Assembly (NCBI GenBank): GCA_016748015.1
Contig: JAAOMT010000436.1
Coordinates: 182,091-246,090, forward strand
Length of the DNA: 64,000 nt
Reading direction: 5' to 3'
DNA from: Geosiphon pyriformis
Taxonomy: Eukaryota; Glomeromycota; Glomeromycetes; Archaeosporales; Geosiphonaceae
The position numbers and the translations under genes are program-made. Below, in pieces: positions 24,010 to 34,799 of this stretch. The notes under the pieces are model-generated. The model did not search any database and had not been told where the DNA came from. It saw nothing but the letters and a program-made list of their open reading frames with translations. Positions within the stretch are counted from its first letter, which is position 1. Each line of letters starts with the position of its first letter.

Positions 24010-24834
24010 ATTTAAAAAAAATTGATGAAATGGGTGAAAGTCAAGGATCGCTGAGCATAAAAAAGATTATTCACATTTTATGTGGATAAAAAGCCTATTT
24101 AATCTATTTTGGGTTTACTTTATTGATGATTTCCGATTGGCAAATTTTCTATCAAATTCGTTTCACGTTCCACAATTGATTAGAACAAGAAATACATAAA
24201 TAAAATGGTTAAAGAAAATATCCTATGTCAAATTTTGTTGAGGAAATTGATGTATATTTTGGGAAGATCCTTCAAAATTCTGTTCCGCAGTGCCTACAGA
24301 TTTCTTTAGAACAATAGGACGATCTTTATATAAAGACATAGCCCAATTGATAATCATCTATCAAATTGAAAAAAGAATGCTTAATTGTTACCCAAATATT
24401 TTAATAAATGTTCACAAAAGCAATGAATCCAAGGATTTTTTCTTCAAGATTATTATTATTAGATGGTAACAGGAAATGACACATGGTACGTGTGACCAGT
24501 AACCTTATAAATTTTGTTATAGACAAACTCTCTCAAAGTTTGCCACATTGTACAAGGCACACCAGAAAATATCTCCCAATTCATGTGACTCAGAACAATA
24601 TCGCAAGCTCTAATCTGCAATTTAAATTTTTTATTTGTAATTGTTTTAAAATAAATTATGAATATACATTTTTTAATTTTGATTTTTGAAAAAAAAAAAC
24701 ATTATTTTAATATTATTTTGTTTTACAAAATAAAATAATAATAATAAGTAGCTAATTATACACAATTCATATTTAATATATAATAATTACATTATACAAA
24801 AATAATTAGTAGTTGAACTACACTTTTAATACAA

Positions 24835-24880
<46 letters not shown>

Positions 24881-25212
24881 TAATTAAAAATTTTAACCAA
24901 ATAAAAAAGCAGTTAAAAACTGTAAATTATAATAAATAATATAAAACAAGTAAAAAAAAAATATTTTAATTATATAAATATATATTTTTAAATATATTAT
25001 TTATAATATATGTATAATTTAATTTTTATTATTATTATTTTTTGTAAAAGTATAGTTTAATTACCAATTATTTTATATAATTAATTATTGTACATTAAAT
25101 ATAAATTATGTACAAATTATGTATAATCAGTTACTTAATATTTAAATATAATAAAAATAATATAATAATAAATGTTGTTTTTAAATTTTAATTGATAACA
25201 ATAAAAAATTAA

Positions 25213-25247
<35 letters not shown>

Positions 25248-26314
25248 TAATTATTAACTTAAATTTTAATTTAATTATTAATTTAATTATTGACTTGATT
25301 ATTAACTTAGTTTTTAATCTAATTATTAATTTTTTAGTTGTAAAAAAAAAGATTAAATAATAAATAATAAATAATAAAAATTAAGATAAAATCAAATTAA
25401 TAAAAAAGTAATTATTTATTAAATTCTATTGTATTTTATTATTTATTTATTTATTTTTTTCTTTCTTTCTTTCTTTTTTTTATTTTTCTTTTCAAATATT
25501 TTTATATTTTTCTTTTTTAATTTGTATTTTTAAAAAACTGTTTGTTTGTTTGTTTGTTTGTTTGTTTGTTTGTTTGTTTTTATAATTAATTAAATAAAGA
25601 CATTATTGAAAAATACAATAATATTTGTTATTAATTCTAAAAATTATAAAAATAAAACATAGAATAATAGCAACAGTATTATTTTGTTAACAATTATAAA
25701 TTATTTTTCTATCTTTAAATTTTCAAAAAAAAAAAATTTAAGCAACTATAATTTTAAGATTAATTACTTATATTAAATTTTTACAAATTTAATTCACTTT
25801 TTTAATTGAATTTTCTTTTTGATTATTTCTATTATTTTTAATAGTTTTTTTTATCTGCTATTCATTAATTTGTTACTCAGATTCGTAATAATATATAATA
25901 AATAAAAAATATGTTAACAAAAATTTTTTATGCTTATTAAAAATTACATTAAATAATAATAATAATATAAACAAATTGGCAAAATTTATTATAACAAATG
26001 ATCACAATTTTCAAAATTAATACTTAATCCAATATTTTTAAGTTAAAAATCAAGCTTTTGTTATTCAAAAATCCTTTTTTTTGCTTTTTTTTATACTAAA
26101 AACATAAATAAAGAGATCAATTAATAATTTTATTGATAGGCATTATTAAGCATTGGCATCTAATAAAAGATCCAATTTTCAATCATAATAAATACGATCA
26201 TTATTAATCAAGTTATTAATTCCCTTCATAATCTAGCTTTTATAAAATTTTCGTACCCATTGAAAAATTCACTGATATCATCATTTTCAATTACACAAAA
26301 CCCCTTAAAACAAA
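24010..26314. repeat. AT-rich low-complexity island with microsatellites
   Basis: Gene-free. The first ~650 bases are the metacaspase upstream region. From about 24690 to 26110 the sequence is almost pure A/T with an (AAT)n array of about 15 units (24836-24881), an (ATT)n array (25213-25248), CTTT-type runs (25460-25475) and a (GTTT)10 array (25540-25580). The last 200 bases form the upstream region of CMC4. Confidence 0.85.
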
Positions 26315-26566
26315 ATGGCAACCACAAATCAAGACTCATCACCAAAATCAAAATCACTAAAACTTTTTCAACACGAAACACAAGGTGAACACCCATGTTA
26401 TAAAGAAGCATGTGCAATTCAAACATGCTTTGGAAAAAATAATTTTCAAGAATCGAAATGTGAAGATGTGATCCAAAAATTAGGTGAATGTTGTGAAAAG
26501 TTATTAAAGTCTGGTGGCGTATCTGTTAGTTGTCCCGCTAAATGGAAGCGTCTTGGTGGTAATTGA
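26315..26566 (+). CDS. CMC4: Cmc4-like twin CX(n)C mitochondrial protein
   Basis: Small intermembrane-space protein of the CHCH family, imported through the Mia40/Erv1 disulfide relay. Single exon, 83 residues, with ATG in an A-rich context and a TGA stop. After a Lys/Ser-rich leader of ~25 residues the core reads HPCYKEACAIQTCFGK then ESKCEDVIQKLGECCEKLLK and a last Cys in SCPAKW. The arrangement C-x3-C-x4-C ... C-x9-CC matches yeast Cmc4 and human CMC4/p8 (PCQKQACEIQKC ... SKCQ...CC). The role of the family is unclear; it is associated with respiratory-chain function. It lies 300 bases upstream of another probable mitochondrial gene on the same strand, with separate promoters assumed. Confidence 0.88.
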   Translation: MATTNQDSSPKSKSLKLFQHETQGEHPCYKEACAIQTCFGKNNFQESKCEDVIQKLGECCEKLLKSGGVSVSCPAKWKRLGGN

Positions 26567-26864
26567 GTTGAAATGCTTTAAATAACGGTTTCTGATAAAG
26601 ACTCGACCATTAATTTCTTTATTAATGAGAGGCAATTCGTTTATGGGAGGATTTTTTGAAAGAAAATAAATAGTTTATATGAAATATATCATGTAATAGC
26701 TGATGAAATCTGAAACTAGGATGATGTTATAGTTGGCAAAAGCGTTTTATAGTTTAGAGCTTGTTGGGAACACACTTTGTCGCGTGTTAAAGATCAGCGT
26801 ATAACTGAAAAGAGTCATGTGAATTAAAAAATGGATGAAAATCTAGTTTTTCAGTCTTTGAGAA

Positions 26865-28423
26865 ATGTACTCGCGTAAAACCGCTTTCATCACTCGTTCT
26901 TCTCTATCTAGTCAATGTCTTTCCTACCTTAAAGGCTTTAGTATACCTCAATATCTTCAAAAACGCTGTTTAACCTGCAGCAGTAGAAGTCGAGGAGGCT
27001 TCCCAAGTGGTTTTCTGAAGGTATGTGAGTTGTTTTTCCTGCAAGGATCTTGTGATTTATATAAATTTTAACCTTTTTAATAGACAAAAATTGGAAGAGC
27101 CTTTCGAATCACCTCCTCTTCAAATTTATTGGTGATAAAAACGATCATTGTTGGTTATTCGCTTTGGTCATTGTATCCGCCACAAAGCTATCTCGCTTAC
27201 GCTGAAGAAAACGCCTCTGAAGATACAATAGGTAAGACAATACTTTATAATAATCTCATTTTATAAAAGTGTCCCTTCCTATTTTCTGACTTTCTAACAA
27301 CTCAACACTTCACTTTCATTTTGAAGAGGACCCCGACTCCAAACTTCATTTTCCAAAATTTATCACGCTCTATGATGAAGTTCAAGCCAGATTAATAGGT
27401 CTCGGAGTACGGACAGTATCTTTTCTCAGGGTAAAAGTATATGTGGTTGGCTTATATATAAAAGAACAGGATATTGGTACACTTCGTAATTGGACGGTAA
27501 ATTTTAAAAGACTCTTGTGTCTCTGTTTAAAATATCTTTGTCAAGCTTTTTTTTGGTTAGAGGGTTTTTGAAATTTGATTGATCAAAGAATTATTGGGAT
27601 GGAAGGGTTTTGATAAAATAAAATTCTTATCGAGCGATGATGAGAGTATCGCGGATGCGTTGCTGGATCAACCAGTGGAATTTGCTATTCGAATTGGTGG
27701 GTTTTTTGATTCTCAATTTAAAGCTGTTTCCCACTATACGTTTTTTTTCTCTCTTCAGGTTAGACAATTTATTCAATTCCTAATTGATCATCACAGTTCC
27801 AGTACGTGATACGAATGGTCAACATCTACGTGACGGATTCACTCGGTCACTTACCCAAAGGATCCAAGACAACTCAATTTCCGAGGAACAACAAAAGGTT
27901 CCTTTTTTAGATTTATTTCGCCCTGTTGATAATATTAAAAATCAATATCTAATTTTTTTAAGGATTATTAGGAAATAATTGAGGCAATAACAAGTTTCAA
28001 GGGTATTTTTCCAAAAAGTTCAATTAAGAAAGGTTCATTTATGCTTTTCACGAAGCAACTTGATGGGAGCTTACGGATTGAGTACAATGTACGTTGCTAA
28101 TAGTGTCGCAATCTCTATATACATGAAAATTTGTTGTTATTATTATATTCAAAAATTGATATGGCGCTTTTTATTTCCGCTGAGAGGGTAAACAATTAGG
28201 AGTGATTCATAACCATTGGTTATCAAAGAATCTTATATTGGGATATTTGGCTGCCAAGAAACCAATTTCTTACAAGGTATTTCAAAGTATTAGTTCTACT
28301 TTTACAGCCTTTAGATGATTTTAAATTCAACTCATGATTCCTCATCCGGTCAATATGGAAAAGGCAAAACTAAGTATTGCTGAAGGTTTGGAAGAATTAT
28401 TTTTATCGGATTTTCTATCATGA
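26865..28423 (+). CDS. Chalcone-isomerase-like mitochondrial protein (AIM18/AIM46 family)
   Basis: Eight exons: 26865-27020, 27084-27231, 27327-27485, 27589-27696, 27797-27897, 27972-28088, 28187-28276, 28364-28423 (312 residues; all phases agree). The first ~50 residues are Arg/Ser-rich with no acidic residues, a good presequence, followed by one hydrophobic segment (VIKTIIVGYSLWSLY). The isomerase-fold domain shows LIGLGVRTVSFLRVKVYVVG, LLDQPVEFAIRIVPVRDT, GQHLRDGFTRSLTQR, SFKGIFPKSSIKKG and a C-terminal AKLSIAEGLEEL. This is the fungal chalcone-isomerase-like fold of yeast Aim18/Aim46, which sit in the mitochondrial inner membrane or matrix and bind haem; they lack plant-type catalytic activity. 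A TGA at 27576 falls inside intron 3 when donor GTAATT at 27486 is used, so the gene appears intact. Confidence 0.85.
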
Positions 28424-29834
28424 TTTCTTCAAACACAAAGATGTTGATTTTCTGCAAAAATCGAGTAAGTCGGGATAAGCAGTATTTCACCTTGTGCTTA
28501 CCAGTATGACTACAGAAAAAAGGTAAACTAGTTTAATCATTACTTGTGGTACTATTTTTTTTTTTATAGAATTTTTGTCACCTCGCGCGATTCTCAATAT
28601 AAATAGGAAAATTCTAAATATTATTTTAATGTATAAACATTAAAAATAGTTTTGTAAAATCAATATCATTTTAAATTTAAAAATAACCTTTTACAAGTGA
28701 AATAAAATGTTGTTCAAGTATTAATATGTTAATGGTAAAAAAAATCGTAGAAAAACCAAAATTGGATAGCTAAACCAAAGCTACCTTTTTAAAAAAAAGA
28801 AAACTATTTAAAAGATACAAAACATATTAAAAATTTGGTTATTATTATTGTATTTAATAATAGTAACTGGTTTTTGATTACTTTGTTTTTTCTGGTAATT
28901 TGAAAAAATGTCAATGATAAATTGTTACAAGTTTTATTATCTAAAACAAAAAAAATTATTATTTATAATCAAAATAAAACAAAATATTGTGATTAATGCT
29001 AATAATACAAAATTAATAAAAATACTAAATTTGTTTTAAAAAAACTTTGTTTTCTAATTTTCTAAAAAAATTAGCTTTTTTTGTTTTTTGGTTGTTTAAT
29101 TATTTAAACAATAATAAAAAAATGTTTAAAAAAACAATAACTTTGATTATTAGTTTATAATTAAAAAAAACAAATGTTTATTTTTTTTTTAACAATTAAA
29201 AACTGTTTTGTTTTTATATTATTATTTAATAACAATAAAAAACACTTTTATAAATAATATTTAATTGTTTTTATTATTAAAAAAAGCTTTAATTACAAAA
29301 AAATAAATATTGTTTTTTTATTTTATTTTTTATTTTTTATTTTAATTATAATTACAAAATTTACAAAAAAGAAAAAAAAAGGGTTTTAATATTATTATAA
29401 ATATTAAAATAAAAATTATTTAATATTAATTTATAAAATTAAATTTTTTTTTATTTACTTTAATAAAATATAATATAATTATTATTTATTATAATATAGT
29501 TATAATAAACTTTAAATTAATATATAATTTATGTGATTTTATATATATAATTAATTTATATATTAAATTAAATAAATTTATTTAAAATAATTATTTTTTA
29601 ATATAATTACAATTAATTTATTGTTATTAAAAATACCAAAAAAGCAATAACTTTAATATAAAATTTAACACCAATAAAACAATTTTTAAAAATTTTAAAA
29701 ACTAATTACAGATTTTATTATTTAAATATAATACAACTGCAACTTATAAATAATAAAAATAAACACAATATTTAACGACAAAAAGACTAGATCTTTATTA
29801 AATAAAAGAAACAATGATTTCCCCCATATTATTT
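28424..29834. repeat. AT-rich low-complexity island
   Basis: About 1.4 kb between convergent genes. From roughly 28560 it is almost pure A/T with poly-A and poly-T blocks and short direct repeats, without tandem arrays as regular as those at 24.8-25.6 kb. No gene or RNA seen. Confidence 0.8.
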
Positions 29835-31419
29835 TCAAGACTTTAATACAGCCAAATTATCTCGATGAATTACACATTCGGAATCGGCATAACCCAAAAG
29901 TCTGAATATTTCCGAACTCTGGGATCCTTTAATTCTACTAATCTCGACTGACGAGTAATTCACCAGCCCTTTTCCTAACTCGACAACTTCCAAACCTCCA
30001 TCATCTTTTTTCTTTTCAACTACAACTTTAACCGCTTGATCCGCGACAAAGTTTCCTTCTATTTGCGTAATACCGACCGCGAACAGACTACTCGTTTGTC
30101 CAACCTTGGTAATGGCCCGATAGGCACCCTCATCAATAAAAATGGTACCCGCAGTATGCAGACCATGCAGAATCCACCATTTACGATCCACTAATGGATT
30201 ATTTTTGGCAAGGAAACGCGTATGCAATGGGAGAGCGGGATTCAGAGATGTTGTGATACTCGGATTATTGGAAAGATGCGCAATGATCGAGATAATATTT
30301 TTAGGATTTGAACCACGACTAATTATTGTGGTGACTCCGGCCGCGGTGGCCAAGTCAGCTGCGATTAATTTTGTTGTCATTCCACCTGTACCAAGTGCAC
30401 TGCCCGGTGATGAAACTATCACTTTTTACGGTATTAAAATTTAAATATTACGAGAGAGGAAAGTCTTGCCAACAGTGAAAGATGGGGATAGAAATAAAAA
30501 GAACCTTTCTGTTTTAAACCACCAACATCATCAACAATCTCAACAGGTGATGCGTTAGGATTGGTTCGTGGATTATCAGTGTACAAACAATCGACGTCGG
30601 TCATTAAGAATAAATAATCCGCGTTAACCATACCTGCTGTTATGGCCGATAAAGTATCATTGTCTCCAAATCGAATTTCCTAAACGTAAGAACGATGAGA
30701 AGAGGTATTTTATTGATAAAAAATATGATTCAGAAAATGACTTCAATCAAAAATACCTACGCGAACAGAAATCGTGTCATTCTCGTTAACGATTGGAACC
30801 ACTCCGATTGCCAATAACTCGGTGAAGGTGTTAACAGCATTCAAATATTGCGTCCTCTATTTTATCCAAGGCAAAAAATATTAATTTCAAAGAGGTAATG
30901 GAAACACGTATAGAAACTGATTCTCGATTTTTCTCGTTTACATCGGCTATATCATTACGCGTCAAGAGTATTTGAGCAATGGGTTGATTAAGTTGAGTAA
31001 ATAGATCATCGTACATTCGCATTAATCTTCCTTGTCCAACAGCGGCCACTGCCTTAAAGAATAAAAATTATTAATTCGTTCAAAGAATCAAAAATCATGA
31101 CGAGAATATTATCACATTAATCCACTTTTTACCAACTTATTGACCAAGTTAAACAAACAAAAAATCATACCTGAATAGCTGCCAACTTTTTTGGCTTCTT
31201 TTCCATGTTCAAACGCCGTAGCCCAACTCCAATAGCACCGCTAGTTACTAGAATCACTCTGTGGCCCAAAGTACGTAGTTTCACGATAGTTTCAACCAGC
31301 AGGGAAAGGTTCGACAATAGAGGCAGGTGTGTCTCTTCCTCACATATTGAAGAAGTGCCTAGTTTTATCACGATTGTAAGAATGGAGTTCTTGCCGGTAC
31401 GAGGATTTTTTGAAGTCAT
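29835..31419 (-). CDS. PRO1: Glutamate 5-kinase with PUA domain
   Basis: Phosphorylates glutamate to gamma-glutamyl phosphate, the first and feedback-controlled step of proline synthesis in the cytosol. Five exons: 31419-31171, 31052-30942, 30856-30761, 30679-30505, 30421-29835 (405 residues, in phase). The amino-acid-kinase domain begins [12 protein letters not shown], continues [75 protein letters not shown] and [18 protein letters not shown]. The C-terminal PUA domain contains [16 protein letters not shown] and [29 protein letters not shown] has Cys where most family members have Gly. ATG 31419 is the first Met giving the standard N-terminus. The length is close to bacterial ProB and to yeast Pro1. 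Confidence 0.95.
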
Positions 31420-33117
31420 TTTTAGTAAAAAGGTGGACTTGTAACTTTTTTTCAACAACAATTTTGATCTGTTTAAATATTCAGATCAGCATTGTAAAAT
31501 AATATGTATATATTCTGGATCTGACAATTATTATTATTAAAAAAATGGAATGTAAGGAGAAAAGACTTTTTTTAAAAAAATAACTTCAAAATGATGTTAA
31601 ATTTCTGGAAAGAGCTCAATTATGAAGTTTTTGAGTTTCAGTTTCTGAAATCATTAATTTTCTTAATTCGAAGATTACATGGAGGCCTTTTTTGAAGAAG
31701 AAGAAGAAGAAGAAGCAGGAAAACTTTACTACTACCCTTATGAGAATATGGACTTATTGACATATGAGACTCAACTGTGGATGCCTTACTTCTTATCTCG
31801 AAAGCAATGATAGATTAATTGAATAAAGCCCTACACAAGTTTCTAAATCTATTTCCATGAAAACCTAATGGACGCAAGAAAAAAAAATCCAACGAAAAAT
31901 AGTCACAATAAACATTAAAAGCCAGGGGATACCAACAGTATTTAAAATGAAAATCACTTTATAACTGAACGCTACGTACTGTGAACTAGCAGAAACCCTT
32001 CCCCGATTGTTTCGCAAGGACTCATGTGATAGATGATCGTCAACCAAGCGCCTCAGGAAGTCAATCTAATGCGAGTCCCCAAACTTATTGCGAAACAGTC
32101 AGTTCAAAAATATTCATTTTAACCTTTGAAAAGAAAGGATCTTTTAATTAAATTTCAAAGAAGAATCGGATTTAAGGAAAGATTAAATTTGAATTTTTTG
32201 AATACTTTAATGGAAAAACCTATTCAAAAAAATCTAGGACAAGGTATTTAAATTATGACTTAAATATATGATTGGGAAGTTATACAATTTGGGCTCTGGA
32301 TAAAAAAGAAATTTGATTTTTTTTAATTATTTATTTGAATTAACTTTAGTTTAAACCTTAAAGAAATTTAAAGATAAAAAATTATCTTGAACTATAAAAA
32401 AATGACTTCCAACTCAATATTGGATCTCCTTATTAATCGGAAATTCATAAAAGTTCTCATGGTGAATAAAAAAATCATAAAAAATGGTGCCCACAATTAT
32501 TAATTATTTGAGAAGCAAAAAAAAAACCGATCAAAATTTCACATAACTTTTTAGTAAATTCATTTCACTAAGTCATGTCAAATGGTTTTTTATTTTTAAG
32601 TTGAATATTTTAAAATTATTTTAAAAATGAAAATATAGAACTTTTTTTTTAGTCAAAATTTATTTTCAAGGTCGCTTTAAATCCCATTATTAAAAAGATT
32701 CATTAATCAATTTTGAGAAAAAGACGATAAGGATTATAATTTGCGAAAAAGAATAATAACATTAATAATAAATCTCAAAAACGGGTATTGTTAAAAGATA
32801 AATTTTGTATTTGAAAAACTTGAGAACCAAATTTTTTCTCATTAAATAAAAACTTTATTTATTTATTTATTTATTTACTTACTTATAAACAGAAATCTCT
32901 TGAAAAAAATAAAAAAGGTCGAATGGAAAAGAAAAAAATACTGAAAAAAAAATGAAAGCATTACTTCTATTATCTACATAAGTTAAATAAATAATCAAGC
33001 TTTTTATTTAATATTAAATATTATTTTATATTTATATTTATTGATTTTTTATTTAAGATTAAATATTATTTTATATTTTTATTTGATAATTACAAATTTA
33101 TTATAATACATACAAAT

Positions 33118-33148
<31 letters not shown>

Positions 33149-33600
33149 TATTTATTAATTATAAATATAAATGATTTATTTAATCATAATTAATATATAT
33201 ATATATATACAGTATATATTATTATTAATAAAATCTTTGTCACATGAACTTTTATTTTCTGTATACAGTATATAGAATATCTTTTCATATATATAAAACA
33301 CTTTTCTATATATAGGAAAACCTTTTAAAACTGGTTCATGTGACAAAATAAATTTTCTACAAGATTGAGTTTTTGAATAGATCATGTTTATCGAAAGGTT
33401 GTTTATTATTTGTTATAAATCTAATATAATACTTTTGGTCGGAGATATATATACTGTATATATTATATATATATATTTTTACATGGATTTATTTATGCTG
33501 TTCCATTTTGTTTTTTGTTTTTTTTTAAGGTTCAATTGTCACGACTGATTAAAAATTTTATTTTTCAAAGTTTTCCCTTATATACTTTAATAGTTAGATA
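31420..33600. other. Gene-poor region, AT-rich with inverted and tandem repeats
   Basis: About 2.2 kb. A less AT-rich patch at 31840-32100 shows no recognisable protein in any frame. An ATG-led 43-codon open frame at 31679-31810 encodes a Glu run from GAA repeats and is probably chance. From about 32800 the sequence is A/T-rich with a (TTTA)n array at 33117-33149 and an inverted repeat at 33236-33347 listed separately. The promoter of URM1 must lie near the right end. Confidence 0.5.
33236..33347. repeat. Inverted repeat with 14-base perfect arms
   Basis: TTTGTCACATGAAC at 33236-33249 recurs as its exact reverse complement at 33334-33347. The ~84-base spacer is AT-rich and contains short palindromes such as tatacagtatata. 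Related tatactgtatata palindromes lie outside it near 33195-33215 and 33448-33465. It could fold as a hairpin or be a small non-autonomous element; no target-site duplication was identified. Confidence 0.7.
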
Positions 33601-34266
33601 ATGTCTGAACTTACCGTGAAGCTATCATTCAGGTATATTTATCTTTTGATTTTTCAATGCGCTATTTTCTAACTGACCTTTTCCTTCAATTATTTTATTT
33701 TGATCTCATGAAATTCGGGATCATGAAAATTTTATATGGGGTATGGGGTATACGATTTTAAAATATTTATAATGAACAAGTGGGGGAATGGAATTATTAT
33801 TTAATAATATAAAAGAAATCACCGTAAATGTGCCAAAATCGATTAACGGCATATCTCCCCCAACCATGAAAGAATTGGTAAATCTTAATTTTTGATTAAA
33901 GGATCATTTAGATCCTATTGATTGAAATTTTTTGTTTTTGTTTTTGTTTTCGTATTCTTTTTCTTTTTCTTATTTTCTAATCTTTTGCTTTTTCTTCCAA
34001 TAAAAAATTCAAGATTTTATGGGTTCGCGATACTTTGTTAAAAGAACGTGCGGAATTGTTTGTTAGCGGCTCTACAGTGTCAGTAATTTTTATTTTGATA
34101 TTTTTTTAAATTAACAAATTTTCTTACTTATCTCTGTTATTCATGAAGACGTCCCGGAATTCTTGTGCTTATCAACGATACCGACTGGGAATTGGAAGGG
34201 GAATTAAAGTATGAGATTAAAAATGGTGATGATATTGTCTTTATTTCGACCCTGCATGGAGGTTAA
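33601..34266 (+). CDS. URM1: Ubiquitin-related modifier 1
   Basis: Sulfur carrier and ubiquitin-like modifier. Its C-terminal thiocarboxylate, made by the E1-like Uba4, donates sulfur for 2-thiolation of wobble uridine in tRNA and can be conjugated to proteins. Four exons, 33601-33632, 33781-33877, 34014-34078 and 34149-34266, give 103 residues in phase. The beta-grasp fold starts [18 protein letters not shown] and the diagnostic block is [20 protein letters not shown], almost identical to the animal and yeast proteins. It ends FISTLHGG with the required Gly-Gly at the exact C-terminus. All splice sites are GT-AG. It converges on the WD40 gene to the right. Confidence 0.95.
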
Positions 34267-34799
34267 GCGATGAGTTGCCAAATAGTGTTGAAGCGAAGAA
34301 GGGATTTATGAGAAATGTTATTCTGATTGGAAAATTGTTATGTTCTATTTCATATAACTCGAAATGTGTATTATCAAAGTGTTCAATTAAAGGAATCTGG
34401 ACATGATTAAATTTCATTTTTCTGAAACGAGATTGACCATTTTCAATCAAACCATATTGTGATATCTTGAAATTTGAGATATCAAAACGAATATTTCAGC
34501 CCCTTCGGATGTCATTGGAATAATGCCCATTCACAGGATCCCAACTGATATACTGTCAATTATTTTTGATTAAAGATCTATAAAAAGAAAATTTCTTAAT
34601 TCAAAATAAAAGCTCATCTGTCAAATTCTAATTTAAAAAAATTATATTTTCGGATGATTAGTTCACAAGTTCATCAGATATCTTCAAAGATTTAGTTTTT
34701 ATAGAATTTTTATCATTAAAAATAACTTGGGAGAAACCTTATCCTAAATTTCCTTTTGTACATGCTAGGTGATTTTTTATAGAATCCGAATTTGCTTCT
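34267..34799. other. Intergenic region between converging genes
   Basis: About 530 AT-rich bases between the URM1 stop and the WD40 gene stop; presumably both 3' UTRs. Nothing else recognised. Confidence 0.5.

Noticed and set aside
27570-27580. In-frame TGA in the chalcone-isomerase-like gene
   Set aside because: Using the GTAATT donor at 27486 and the AAAG acceptor before 27589 places the TGA inside an intron and the eight-exon model closes in phase.
31679-31810. 43-codon ATG-led frame with a Glu run
   Set aside because: It is driven by a GAA repeat, is isolated and resembles no known small protein.
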